DNA of 64,000 bases from contig CP136062.1 of NCBI GenBank assembly GCA_032622095.1, forward strand, positions 131,767,282 to 131,831,281, read 5' to 3'. Below, piece by piece: positions 12,430 through 22,652 of this stretch. Numbering within the stretch: the first letter of the stretch is position 1; each line of letters begins with the position of its first letter. This DNA is from Siphonodentalium dalli (lineage: Eukaryota; Mollusca; Scaphopoda; Gadilida; Siphonodentaliidae). The notes under the pieces are model-generated. The model saw only the letters and a program-made list of their open reading frames with translations. It searched no databases and was not told the origin of the DNA. The position numbers and the translations under genes were made by a program.

Positions 12430-15400
12430 ATGGAGGAACATATTTCACTCGACCACCTTCAGTCGGTTTATGATCAGTTACCATGGAGCCAGAAGATACA
12501 TGTTCTTTTTCTTGTTGGTTTTCTCCTTCTTGGGTGTTTCGTCATTGCACACTGTTTCCTCGTCACCAGACGACATTGTTCGCAATGGATGGGACCAATG
12601 ATGTTAACAATCAGTGGACTGACGTCGATTTTATCCGCCAGCAGTTTGTACATGCTCCATGAAACAGCACAAGGAGTGTTACTGTGTTGGGGATATTCCA
12701 TCAGCAACACTATTTGCATGCTTTGCATGTTGCTAGTTTGTACGAGAAGTGTTTGGAAGGACAATGTTCACCAACATGTTTTTAAACTGCAGATTTTCAA
12801 CCTAACGGTGAAGTGTGCTCTTTTAGCAACCTGCCTGATTGCAGTTCGTCGGCTGTTTTCTCAATATGATGTATTCTTGACACAGGAACACATGACAGGA
12901 CGATGTGGAAGACATTGTTTTATGGACATGATGTTGGTCATGTGCGAGCAGTATGTGACACCATCAATTCTTCTTGATATTGCAATGCAGTACCTGCTCA
13001 TATATGTCCCCGTCCTTGTGCTATACTGGTATCTGAGTGTAGATACAAAGGAGCTTACTTCACATGACGGAGAACATGATAATGAGAAAGGTAAATACAT
13101 AATATGCTTGATGTCACATGACTACGTTGAGGGGGCGGGGGCGGTGTCCACCTTGTAATTTCCAAATGCAAAGATATCAAAGTTATTTTATTGGCAAATT
13201 GATGCAGTAACTTCTAATTGGATATATTTATATGAAGCACAATACATTATTAAAAGATACTTGTCATATATTGTCATATGGTTACTATTTTCATGCATTT
13301 CGTTTCAAATTATGACACGTTTATATGAAAAATAAAACAAATATTTGCAGTGGTATAAACTTTCAATTTCTTTAAAAAGTTAGACCATAATAATCACGAA
13401 ACAAGCAGGTGTAATATGCTCCGTCACTAACTCGCGGCCATATTGGATGCACTGTGTCCGATTCCGTGGTTTCATAGATTCATCCAGCTCCAGTTCCGTG
13501 GTTTTAGTGCTACAGGTCAAAGTTTTGGAGTAGCATTTCCATATATGGAGCTTTTGAATTATTCATCACTTCAATATATGGAAAGCTAAGTAAAACCAAG
13601 GAACCGGACCTGGTGAATCCAATATGGCCGCGAGTTAGTGACAGGGCATATGAGCAAGACATATGGGAACTTAAAGGGACTCAGGGCATTCAAAGTGGGT
13701 TCATGCGAAATAATATAAAAGTCTGTAAAACATCTATCATCAACATGTACAGGAAAAAATTAATTGACCTTGTTCTTATATTCATTATAAATAACTCTCT
13801 AATAATGAGATTTCGCGAGTTAACTCTCCAATAATGAGATTTCACGAGTTAACTCTCCAATAATGAGATTTTGCGAGTTAACTCTCCAATAATGAGGTTT
13901 CACGAGTTAACTCTCCAATAATGAGATTTTGCGAGTCAAAATCATTGTTACATCATTTTACCTGTTACATTTGCTCTAACAGTGGAATTACTGACAAAGG
14001 TCCAATTATTCCAATAGGATACCAAACTTTAATCAAAACTTGATGGTAAACATTGGCAAAATGTCAAGGCCTTGAACAATACAACATTCTCAAAATTATT
14101 ATTCATCCTAAAATATTTGAACTTACTAAACGATTAGCGATGTTTTTTGACAAATCACAGCAACAGTTTTGTTCAGATAACAATGGTTTCAAGACACAAA
14201 GTACGTTTAATATAATATTGGAGAAATATTATTAATGAATAGAAGAACAAATTTGATCTATTTCTCCATGTTCTTCTTAGTGATGTTTTTACAGACTTTC
14301 ATTTTTTGTGTGTGCAAATTTACCCACAGCGAGTGTCTTGGGTCCCTTTAATTACCATCATTTGAAGCTACAGTAATGCCCTAAGTAATCGACTCCTTAA
14401 CCACAGCAGAATTATGGGTCTGGGTAACTTTTCAGAATTTAGTCGAAATATGGCTTGTTGCCATTCATCAGAAAGCTCTCCCCGAGAACTTTCCGATGAA
14501 TGGCAACAAGCCATATTTCGACTAAATTCTGAAAAGTTACCCATAATTCTGCTGTGGTTAAGGAGTCGATTACTTAGCACATTACTGTATATATACATGT
14601 ATGTATCTTTATTGCCATGTGACAAGAAATTGAGTTATATAAATATGTTTTGGTTATGTTGTCAGCCTGTAATTACATCAGTTCAATTGCTGGATCTGTT
14701 GGGGACTACCTTGAATACTTCTCTAAGTTACTCACCATTAAAGATGCACTTAATTCCATTGGAAGAAAACTAGTTTTGGCTGCGGGCCCATTTCAACTGT
14801 ACTACACAACATACAGAATCAGTGTCTGAATTGCAACCTGTATGTGTCTTTCTCAGTCCAGTATTTACTTACCCAAGTACATCCATTCTCACTAACAATT
14901 ATGCCTTGTCACTGTGTCGCGGCCATATTGGATCCATCCATCCCGCTCCCTGTTTACTGCTACAGGTCAGTTCTGGAGTTGCATTCCATATATAGAATTC
15001 ATGAATATTCAAAAGCTCGAACGGACTGGATGGATCCAATATGGCTGCCACTCAGTGACGAGGCGTATTGAGTGTCTTTTGTTCGGAGAATGCATTGAGT
15101 CATATTTTGTTTCCAGATATCAGGGCTACTTTAAATATACACTGTATGGTTAGACCAGCTATTTCAACGCACTGATTCAAACATTGCCTCTTTGCAGATT
15201 TACAGACGATTGTGGTTTCCACTAAAGACACAGACAATGCTCAAACATGCGATCAAAAACTGGGAGGACCAACTACCGAAGAAGAAAATAAAGCACTAAT
15301 TGACTCGGAGTGTGTGGTTTTAACAGAGAAAATTAACAAACCTTTAAATTCTCTAAAATCGTGTAATTCTGGTTTTTGTGCAAATTGCCAGATGATGAAA

Positions 15401-15598
15401 ACATTCCGTTCACTGATGATGACGTTCTCGGCGGGAATTATTCTACTCATCCGTCCTTACATGATAATTAGATCATACGCTGATGGTGTAACATTCACGG
15501 AAATGTCCATTCCGATTACGATAGCTCTAACTTTCTTTCTAGAGTGTGGGTACTACATTTACTGTCATCTGATCCGCCCATTATTTGCAAGCAACTAA
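12430..15598 (+). CDS. Seven-helix membrane protein, orphan GPCR-like (2 coding exons)
   Basis: Coding exons are 12430-13090 and 15198-15598. The first exon begins after a pyrimidine-rich acceptor (ttttacag, exon from 12400) and ends at AAAG|GTAAAT. The second follows ctctttgcag. Phase is preserved (1 nt + 2 nt), giving 353 residues. Seven hydrophobic helices are visible at roughly residues 24-46, 54-77, 83-105, 118-140, 179-203, 293-313 and 325-347, with a polar loop of about 90 residues between helices 5 and 6 and almost no tail after helix 7. Cysteines between helices 4 and 5 (CGRHC, near 159-163) could pair with one near helix 3. Classical DRY and NPxxY motifs are absent, so it is not a typical rhodopsin-class receptor. 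Another type of 7-helix protein remains possible. AATAAA lies at 15659-15664. The intron (13091-15197) carries several MITEs. Confidence 0.75.
13419..13647. repeat. Palindromic MITE family copy C
   Basis: Ends are 'ccgtcactaactcgcggcca' and 'ggccgcgagttagtgacagg'. A possible 5-bp duplication ATATG flanks it (13414-13418 and 13648-13652), the clearest boundary in the family. It lies in the intron of the 7TM gene. Confidence 0.7.
13793..13937 (+). repeat. 29-bp minisatellite, 5 units
   Basis: Five head-to-tail 29-bp units with the core 'ctccaataatgagattt' start at 13793, 13822, 13851, 13880 and 13909. They differ by a few substitutions (cgcgag, cacgag, tgcgag). Intronic. Confidence 0.9.
14371..14587. 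mobile_element. TA-flanked hairpin MITE (Tc1/mariner-type ends)
   Basis: Ends are CAGTAATGCCCTAAG and its near complement, flanked by TA dinucleotides. The two arms are about 100 bp and almost perfectly complementary around 'agctctccccgagaactttc'. CAGT ends with a TA target fit Tc1/mariner derivatives. A second copy lies at 56126-56336. Confidence 0.85.
14906..15064. repeat. Palindromic MITE family copy D
   Basis: A shorter member with ends 'ttgtcactgtgtcgcggcca' and 'ggctgccactcagtgacgag'. The central 'ccatatatagaattc' arms are reduced. It lies about 130 bp upstream of the second coding exon of the 7TM gene. Confidence 0.65.
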
Positions 15599-15658
15599 AA
15601 ATGACAGCTGATTCAACTGCGTAGTTGTTACAACTCTTGGGGACTTTGAAATCTTGGT

Positions 15659-15664
15659 AATAAA
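15659..15664 (+). terminator. Polyadenylation signal AATAAA of the 7TM gene
   Basis: AATAAA lies 61 bp after the stop codon of the 7TM gene, a normal distance for a short 3' untranslated region. The actual cleavage site cannot be read from genomic sequence alone. Confidence 0.55.
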
Positions 15665-15832
15665 GACCATATTATACATGCAGCTACTTTGTACATTCTG
15701 AAGGAAAAAGATTATGGCTGGCAGGAAGAACTTTGTGCATGCAGTGTCATATTTTTAAAGTGTGATATAATATAGATTAATATATTGATCCGTGTTCATT
15801 GCACTTAATTAGACAGAATCAACTTACCTTAA

Positions 15833-16533
15833 AGGTACTCAATCCGATTCGATAGTCCCCATATCATCAGATTCCAACAACAAATTTTTTTTTTGAAATG
15901 CCGCTTCTGTTATCAAAATAGAGTAATTGCCCAAAAATAATGCTAACCACAGTCAACTATAGTATAAAATTGTCCAAAACCTGTTATTTATCAACATTTT
16001 GTGGAACGAAACTTTGCCGGTTTGTCAAATATCTGACACAAAAAAAGCCACTTGATTTTAGAGTTATCCATCTCCATCCGTAATTTGGTCTGAGACAGTC
16101 TTCTCGTCGACTGTTCACTGGGCCACGTAAAATTATCGGCGGTGAAAAATAATAGATTTCAAACATCGATACCTGATAACTCTTGAGGTTTGATGGGTGG
16201 TTTCCTCGATTCAATTATTTTTACCCCTGAAGCCAAGGAAATAGTAATTTGCGAGCGTTAATTCGGATTATGCATCTCTAAACTGTCATGGCTCATTTGA
16301 ACCTCTACTTAATTTGAAAATAGGGTTACTATATATAGGTTGATAAATACACAAAATATTAAAGATGCATAATCCAAATTAACGCTCGCAAATTACCACT
16401 TCCTTGCCTTCGGGGGTAAAAAATATTTGATTCGAGTTGAGGAACCCACCAATCAAAGCTCAGAGTGATCAGATATTGATTTTTTATATCTATTATTTTT
16501 CACCACCGATAATTTTAAGTGGCCCAGTAAAAA
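15833..16533. repeat. Copy related to the 10.2-kb TTAA foldback, with internal inverted repeat
   Basis: It begins AGGTACTCAATCCGA directly after TTAA (15829-15832), like the element at 10192. Arms around 16090-16290 and 16340-16540 are complementary ('gcgagcgttaattcggatta' against 'aatccaaattaacgctcgc'). The expected right terminus with TTAA was not found, so this copy is rearranged or truncated and its right limit is approximate. Confidence 0.6.
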
Positions 16534-17348
16534 GTAAATGAGAAGACATATTCAACATTTATGTCTTGGCGGGAAAAAACACCTGTTAATCACGCCTCCA
16601 GTTGCAGAGAAACTTCACTCATCATTTTCATTGGTCAGTAATTTGTAAGCAACAAGGCTGGCACTTTCCAAACACGAGTGAGACTGATGACAGCAAAACC
16701 AGTTCACACAAATAAGCTTTATGAAAGAATGACTGTAATATCAATTGATGGCGCTAATGCTTGTAATGATTACAACACTTCAGTATAGGTTGTTCACCTT
16801 GGTAAAACCAGTGTAAATCACAGTTTACATGGATTAATGGGATGAATTGTGAATTCACCATGATAATACCAACATAATTTGAGGCTATAAATTGATTCTA
16901 CTTGGGTGTTTTAGAAACACACTGGGAAAAACAATGTATAAGTAATACCAATGTAATATGGGACTTGCATATTTTTTTTACCAGGGTGTCTTAGAGTCAA
17001 CTAATCTAAGTCACACCTTGAGCTGTTGAAAAGCCTGGTAACTTCTAAATTTACTCCAGCTACACTAGTCTTGCCATCGTAAACACTGATTTTAAAAGAA
17101 TTTTTTCTCGAGTTTACCAGAGTATAACATAGCATTTTCCGTATCCTGAAAACTTTCCTGTAAATTGAAAAATTGTGGTATCATCATTTTGATTTGCAAC
17201 ATACCTTGGAAAACCTAGGTTACCTCCCAAACAATGTGGTAAAAAATATACTCTGGTAATGACCTCACTTTGTTGTGACCGATGCCTATATATTCGATGC
17301 CAATGGTAAAGCACAATTCATTCCATATAAACCACACTACGCTGTGGT
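16534..17348. other. Non-coding stretch
   Basis: No gene supported. Phrases such as 'ttggtaaaaccagtgtaaat' and 'gggaaaaacaatgtataag' recur loosely with opposed copies near 17105-17260 ('taccagagtata', 'tatactctggta'), indicating a degraded inverted repeat. Confidence 0.4.
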
Positions 17349-17545
17349 GGCCTTGTCACTGAGTTGCAGCCATATTGGATCCACCAAGCCCTGTTCCGTT
17401 TTTTTAATGCTACAGGTCAAAGTTCTGGAGTAACATTCCATGTATGGAATTAATGAATATTCAAAAGCTCCATCTATGGAATGCTACTCCAGTACTTTGA
17501 ACTGTAGCACTAAAAAATGGGGCTGGATGGATACAATATGGCGAA
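17349..17545. repeat. Palindromic MITE family copy E, right end lost
   Basis: The left end 'ccttgtcactgagttgcagc' and central arms 'ggagtaacattccatgtatg' and 'catctatggaatgctactcc' are present. The right terminal 'gttagtgacaggg' is missing after 'atacaatatggcg'. Confidence 0.65.
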
Positions 17546-18732
17546 AGCCTTTCATTTCAGATATAACTGTTTCCAAATTTGAAGGCGATATTTAGTTTGA
17601 TACATTTTTTAACAGTTCGCATACCATAGTGAAAATGCAAGGCTGAAATCACCTGAGAAATAGAATCTATGTGAAGAAGTTTCTATAGAAATCTGATAAT
17701 AAAGAAACTTAGCAGACAAGAAGAGGCCTAAGCAGAATGAGGTCCACAGAGGGTGAATTTAGTTATGCTAGCCCACTATGCAGGATAGCATCACTAAATT
17801 CACCATCTGGGGACCTGATTCTGCAAATAAAGGATTGTAAACACCTCTGAGATAGTCAGACATATTTTGGCTTGTATTTATTTAAAACTCACTCATTCAG
17901 TGCCTCGATTATTTTCAAATTGCTTGTGTTTGCAAAGTGGCCATTGGCAGGGTCGTGTCTAGAGGGTCTCTATTACTAATCAGCTTTCAAACTGAAGCCC
18001 CACCCAAAGATTTCAAACCCAATGCACCTGCTCCTATTAGTTGTATGTTTTCAAACAGATGGTCTTTTCGGTCCAAAATTGATAATTGACAGCTGTTGCA
18101 TATTCATGTGAAATAAGTTCACTCTGCCGAAGCGGATTATCTGTGGCGGAGGATTATCTCACTCACTACGACTAATCACACTTGTTTAGCATGACCACTC
18201 AACACAGGTTAGTAAATAGCTTACCAACTCCTCGACACAGGTTGCCAAGTTACTTACCAACCTGGAAGAACAATGGCAGTAGTCTGTAAATCAACTTATA
18301 ACCTTAATGGCTAATTATAAAGCGCTGACCAATTGTTTTACAGTATTCCTTGAACTGACAGGGTCATATTCTGTGAATTATAGGATTGGTTGGGTTAGAG
18401 GAAACAGATACTTTTCAGCCTTATTATAAATATCATTACAAAACCAGTTGGGACTGACAGAGAGGAAATGGTAATTTCTAGAGTCTTTTTGGGGGGATGA
18501 AACACAAACATCAAATGGTTTACAAATAAGGGATAGACACAATTCTATAAATAAACAAGAATCAAAATATATAATAATTTAATAGTATTCTACGGTATAT
18601 GAGTATGGAAGATAAAATGCAATAAAATATAGTCTTCACTCACTGTCCAGCATGAATCATACTTCACTATTGGAAGGACCCATTGGAGGCTAATAGAAAG
18701 ACATCAGAATGTAATTGCACTGGAGTGTTTAA
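17546..18732. other. Non-coding stretch
   Basis: No exon, RNA gene or clear repeat was recognised. A short inverted match pairs 'agagggtgaatttagttatgctag' near 17749 with sequence near 17785. Confidence 0.4.
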
Positions 18733-19510
18733 AGGCCCACTTAATTTTTGAATCACTGATTATTTTGTTTTATAGTGCCTTGATATACATGTTTTAATAA
18801 TAATCTATATAAAATATGATTAAAATACTATAATTCATTACCATTTGAAACGTCTGTGTCTCAGAAGATGTCCATAGAGAAATAGAAAACAGCTGGAATT
18901 CCCCCCGTTTTGACACCCAAAATGCAACAGAATTCAAACTAAAAATGTATTTTCAATGGAAGGGGAATAACTCTATCTTTAAGATTTAGAGTTATTTCCC
19001 CTCTATTGAAAATAATACAATTTATACTACAATCCAGATGAAAAAACATGTCAGTAACTCAACAAAAAACAACATGTTCACAGTTGATAATACAATGTTT
19101 TGGAGCTTCCTCTTTCAAATGGTACATAATATGGCTTACATTGTATATATGTGATCTGGGAGTTCGAAAATATTATTTTTAAAAGTATAATACATTTTTC
19201 CTTAAAGAAAGCCTGAACACTGAACTATATGGATATATGTCCTGCTTTTGTAAACCAAAGTAGGAAATGGGTTAACTTTTTGGTGGCCTACGGTCTACGG
19301 ATGCCTACCGTACCAGCCTGCCCGGATTATTCATGCATGCGCAGTCCCAACACAACCGACTGAATTCCTCAGTTTATTTTCAACTCAATCAGGAGATTGG
19401 CGAGTTGCGGGGTTGGGAATGGCACCGCCAAGGGAGGGCCCTATGATAGTTCAGTGTTCAGGCTTTGTTTAAGGAAAAATGTATTATAATTTTTAAAATA
19501 ATATTTTTCC
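18733..19510. repeat. Composite TTAA-type element with nested inverted repeat
   Basis: It begins AGGCCCACTTAATTTTTG after TTAA (18729-18732), matching the terminus of the element at 53102-53510. From about 19165 a second element starts. Its arm 'tataatacatttttccttaa' is complementary to 'ttaaggaaaaatgtattata' at about 19460. The 19225-19390 portion recurs inverted at about 26352-26555. No coding frame. Confidence 0.6.
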
Positions 19511-19739
19511 GCTAAAGGAAGCCTTTCACACTGAACTATATGGATTAGAATGCAAGCCCAGGAGGAGGCACGAGCAATAAAGTTAATAGCCAAATTTTTG
19601 AGGGAATGCACTCTCCTAAAACAGATTGTACCTAAATATGAACTCTTTAATGAATCTGTTATGATTAGTTACGTGAAATAATTCATAATTAGAGTGCTAT
19701 ATTGCTCAAACATGTACATCCCCCCCTTGTTTTTTGGAA

Positions 19740-20500
19740 GCAACATCCCAGGTGGTGCCATTCAATTCAGAATTGAGAGCGAACCGAGCAAGTATAACCG
19801 AACAAGATACTCATCGGTCTTTTCTTCTTCTTCATCCGTCAGTTCTAAGAGTCCAGCCGATTTGAGATGCGAGGAGACTAACTCCCTCTCCGCCTTAGCG
19901 AGCGACATAACGACCTGCACTGGAGAAGGCCCACTCCGAAGATGGCAAGACAACCAACATTAAGAGTTAACTAACTGCTGTTCGCCAATGCAAATGGCAG
20001 ATAACCTGATGCCCAATCTGTGGCACAGGGATCAAATGGAGAGCCCATTAGCCCAAATGGGTTAGACAACTATAAGCGAGTCAAGCCATCGGATCAGAGG
20101 GAGCCCCCACCATCGCATGCTGCAGGTGGTCATGCCCAAGCTAATATCCTGGCCAAGCTGGAGGGTGGGGAGAGGTCATTTTTCTCCGATCCCTTCACGG
20201 AGGAGTGGCAGGCAAGGCCGTGTCGTTAAGACGAGCATGACCAGGGGGACGCGGCGCTTTACCTCATGGGTATGGCCCCTGCCCTACGCTTAAGCTGCCG
20301 AAGGCCATCCAGCCGGTGTCGATACGTGCGCACGCGATTTGGCAGCTTTAGCGCCCAGAACCGCTGGCGTTTGGTGGGGGACAAATGTCCTGGAGGTCCC
20401 AAGTACCCCGTCTACTCCACCAGACGTTTCCCCCATACTTGGTTGTACCGCCGAGGCGTAACCGGAGGAGCGTGAACTGGTCCTGCCCTTAGAACAGTTA
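19740..20500. other. GC-rich segment, possible retroelement relic
   Basis: This segment is clearly richer in G and C than its surroundings. On the - strand a 63-codon frame (19762-19953) with an acidic stretch is open, and on the + strand two 69-codon frames (20020-20229, 20266-20475) are open. I recognise no reverse transcriptase, integrase or recombinase motif. The base composition contrasts with the host and suggests a transferred or retroelement-derived fragment. A similar GC-rich piece lies at 22962-23156. Confidence 0.3.
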
Positions 20501-20511
20501 TCAAACGTTCA

Positions 20512-20993
20512 CATGTCTCTGAGGTACCTATGTATCACAATTTTCACATTGCGTATATATATATATATATAAAATGATATAATATATATATCCGGTGGGA
20601 TATATATATTAAGTTTTCCTCATGAGACCATGTCAGAAGGCCCTACCAAAGCTGCGCCCATCAATCCAATGGTCGGAGCCAGATCACAGCTCCCTGTCAT
20701 GATCCAATGTATCACTAAATACAGATATATAACCCCACAGAGAACATGTCGCATGTCTCTGAGGTACCTATGTATCACAAGATATCATTGCAGAACCCGG
20801 TGATACAAATCTTTCGCATATATAGATATATAAAATGATATAATAGATATATCATGGTGATATATAAGTCATCATGAGATCATGTCATAAGACCCTACCA
20901 AAGCTGTGCCCAACAATCCAATGGTCGGAGCCAGAGCAGAGATCCCTGGCACAATCCAATGTATCATTAAAGATATATATATAGCCCCTCAGA
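20512..20993 (+). repeat. Two tandem copies of a ~240-bp unit
   Basis: The phrase 'catgtctctgaggtacctat' starts at 20512 and again at 20752, and both units continue in parallel through 'ccctaccaaagctg', 'caatccaatggtcggagcca' and 'cagagaacatg'. An internal AT-rich part differs by small indels. It could be a satellite fragment or the repeat end of a retroelement linked to the GC-rich segment upstream. Confidence 0.8.
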
Positions 20994-21325
20994 GAACATG
21001 ACTAACAGCCATGAGCATCGGGAGCGCATGGCCGAACACCGCAGGTGACCAGAGCATCCAATGAGAAAGCAAACCGGTACTCTCAGGTGCCAAACAATAA
21101 TGTCGGTACGAGTATCAATTTTGGAGAAATTTCCCAACGATCACCGTCCTTTGGAATGGAGACAGACAGCAAAATGTGCAATCACAAGTATTATGTTCAG
21201 CCTAAATCCACACACATTACTATTATTAGGCCATCACGACCACTAGGCACCTGAGAGCAGTCCACGTTCCCAGCGGAATACCCACCGCGATCTGATTCTA
21301 AGAAATGAAGGTGCGCCTTCTACAG

Positions 21326-22644
21326 TAGAGCTGAAACGGTTAGATGGTTAACCGGTTAGCATCCGGTTAGCGACGTAACCGGTTAGAAAAAAATGAACCG
21401 GACGTAACCGCATCCCGTTGTCAGTTGAATGTGAACGTGAATAATCCTCAAAATATTAGGTTAAATGATGCAAAACTAATACTAAATCCTGTGTCACCGA
21501 TAGTAGAGTGCAATGGCAATGCAAGCATTAATTGGTACACGCGGTAGTATCAGATACTTAGTAGCAATTCTCGAACTGTCTGGAAGTGTCGGCGACCTTC
21601 AATCAATTCCGACCCTTTGAAGTTTTCTCTGATCTTCCGACAAAAGCATGTGTGCAGTCACTGTGTATCAAGTCTGAATGCACACAAGGAAGTGACAACG
21701 TAAAAGTGGCGTTGTGTGGCAATGCGTGCTTTCGTAACTTAATAGTTAATACTGCACGAAGCAACATGGATTCAAATTGAAATCACACCACGACATACTA
21801 AAACTGTTTTACAGTGGGGTTTATAAAAACTATGTAAGTCGACAAAGTTTGATGATTGAGATCAGCTGCACAATGTCTTCACTCTTCCCGTTCTTCCTCC
21901 TTGTTGTGATCTAATATGATCAATTCAATTGAGTGACCAAACAGACATCGTAGTTGAAGCAACCCAAAACTTCTTCAATGATCTTCCCTTTTATCAAGGA
22001 AATTGATGCTCCATGCTACCCTGTAACTGGTTGTGCCTGTGGGACTATTATATATAAATTGACACTCAATTTGGCAGTAATTTCTATATGTTAAGTGATT
22101 GCATACTAAAACCGAAACCGAGGTTTTTATTACCAACGAATAGTTCGAATACTGAATAGGACTGCGAGTCTGACCTAACTGACCTTCCTCTTTGTTCTAT
22201 AGTTATTACTTTCTTGTCTTTATATATAATTCATTGGAGGATATACCAATGATAATGATATATTACAGATCTTTAATATATAGTTTTGTTACTCGTTTTA
22301 CCAATACCCATACTATTGTTACTCGTTTTACAAATGCCCAAACATATGCTGATCACGGCAAATAAGCGATCCCTCCTGCCATTCACAAATTTCACTTGCT
22401 CATTCCCCATCACGAGAGCCAGCAAAAGAACAGTGAATTCGTGTTTTTGAATATTGTTAAATGCCGTGAATAAGGTCTTTATTTCAGCTACTATTTCTCA
22501 CCTAGGTTTGTCCCTGGAGCATGGCATAATGTCGACATAATTAGTGTGAGAGAAGTCCGCTAGAAATTGGCGGTTAACCGGTTGAAATCCGGTTAACCCC
22601 GATGGTTAACCGGTTAGAAGAATGGGTCAACCGTTTCAGCTCTA
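21326..22644. mobile_element. Nonautonomous hAT element
   Basis: Terminal inverted repeats TAGAGCTGAAACGG are followed by subterminal 'ggttaaccggttag' motifs on both sides. The 8-bp direct repeat TTCTACAG (21318-21325 and 22645-22652) flanks it exactly. Eight-base duplications and TAGAGCTG-type ends are hallmarks of hAT transposons. The 1.3 kb interior has no transposase or BED finger, so it needs a helper elsewhere. Confidence 0.88.
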
Positions 22645-22652
22645 TTCTACAG

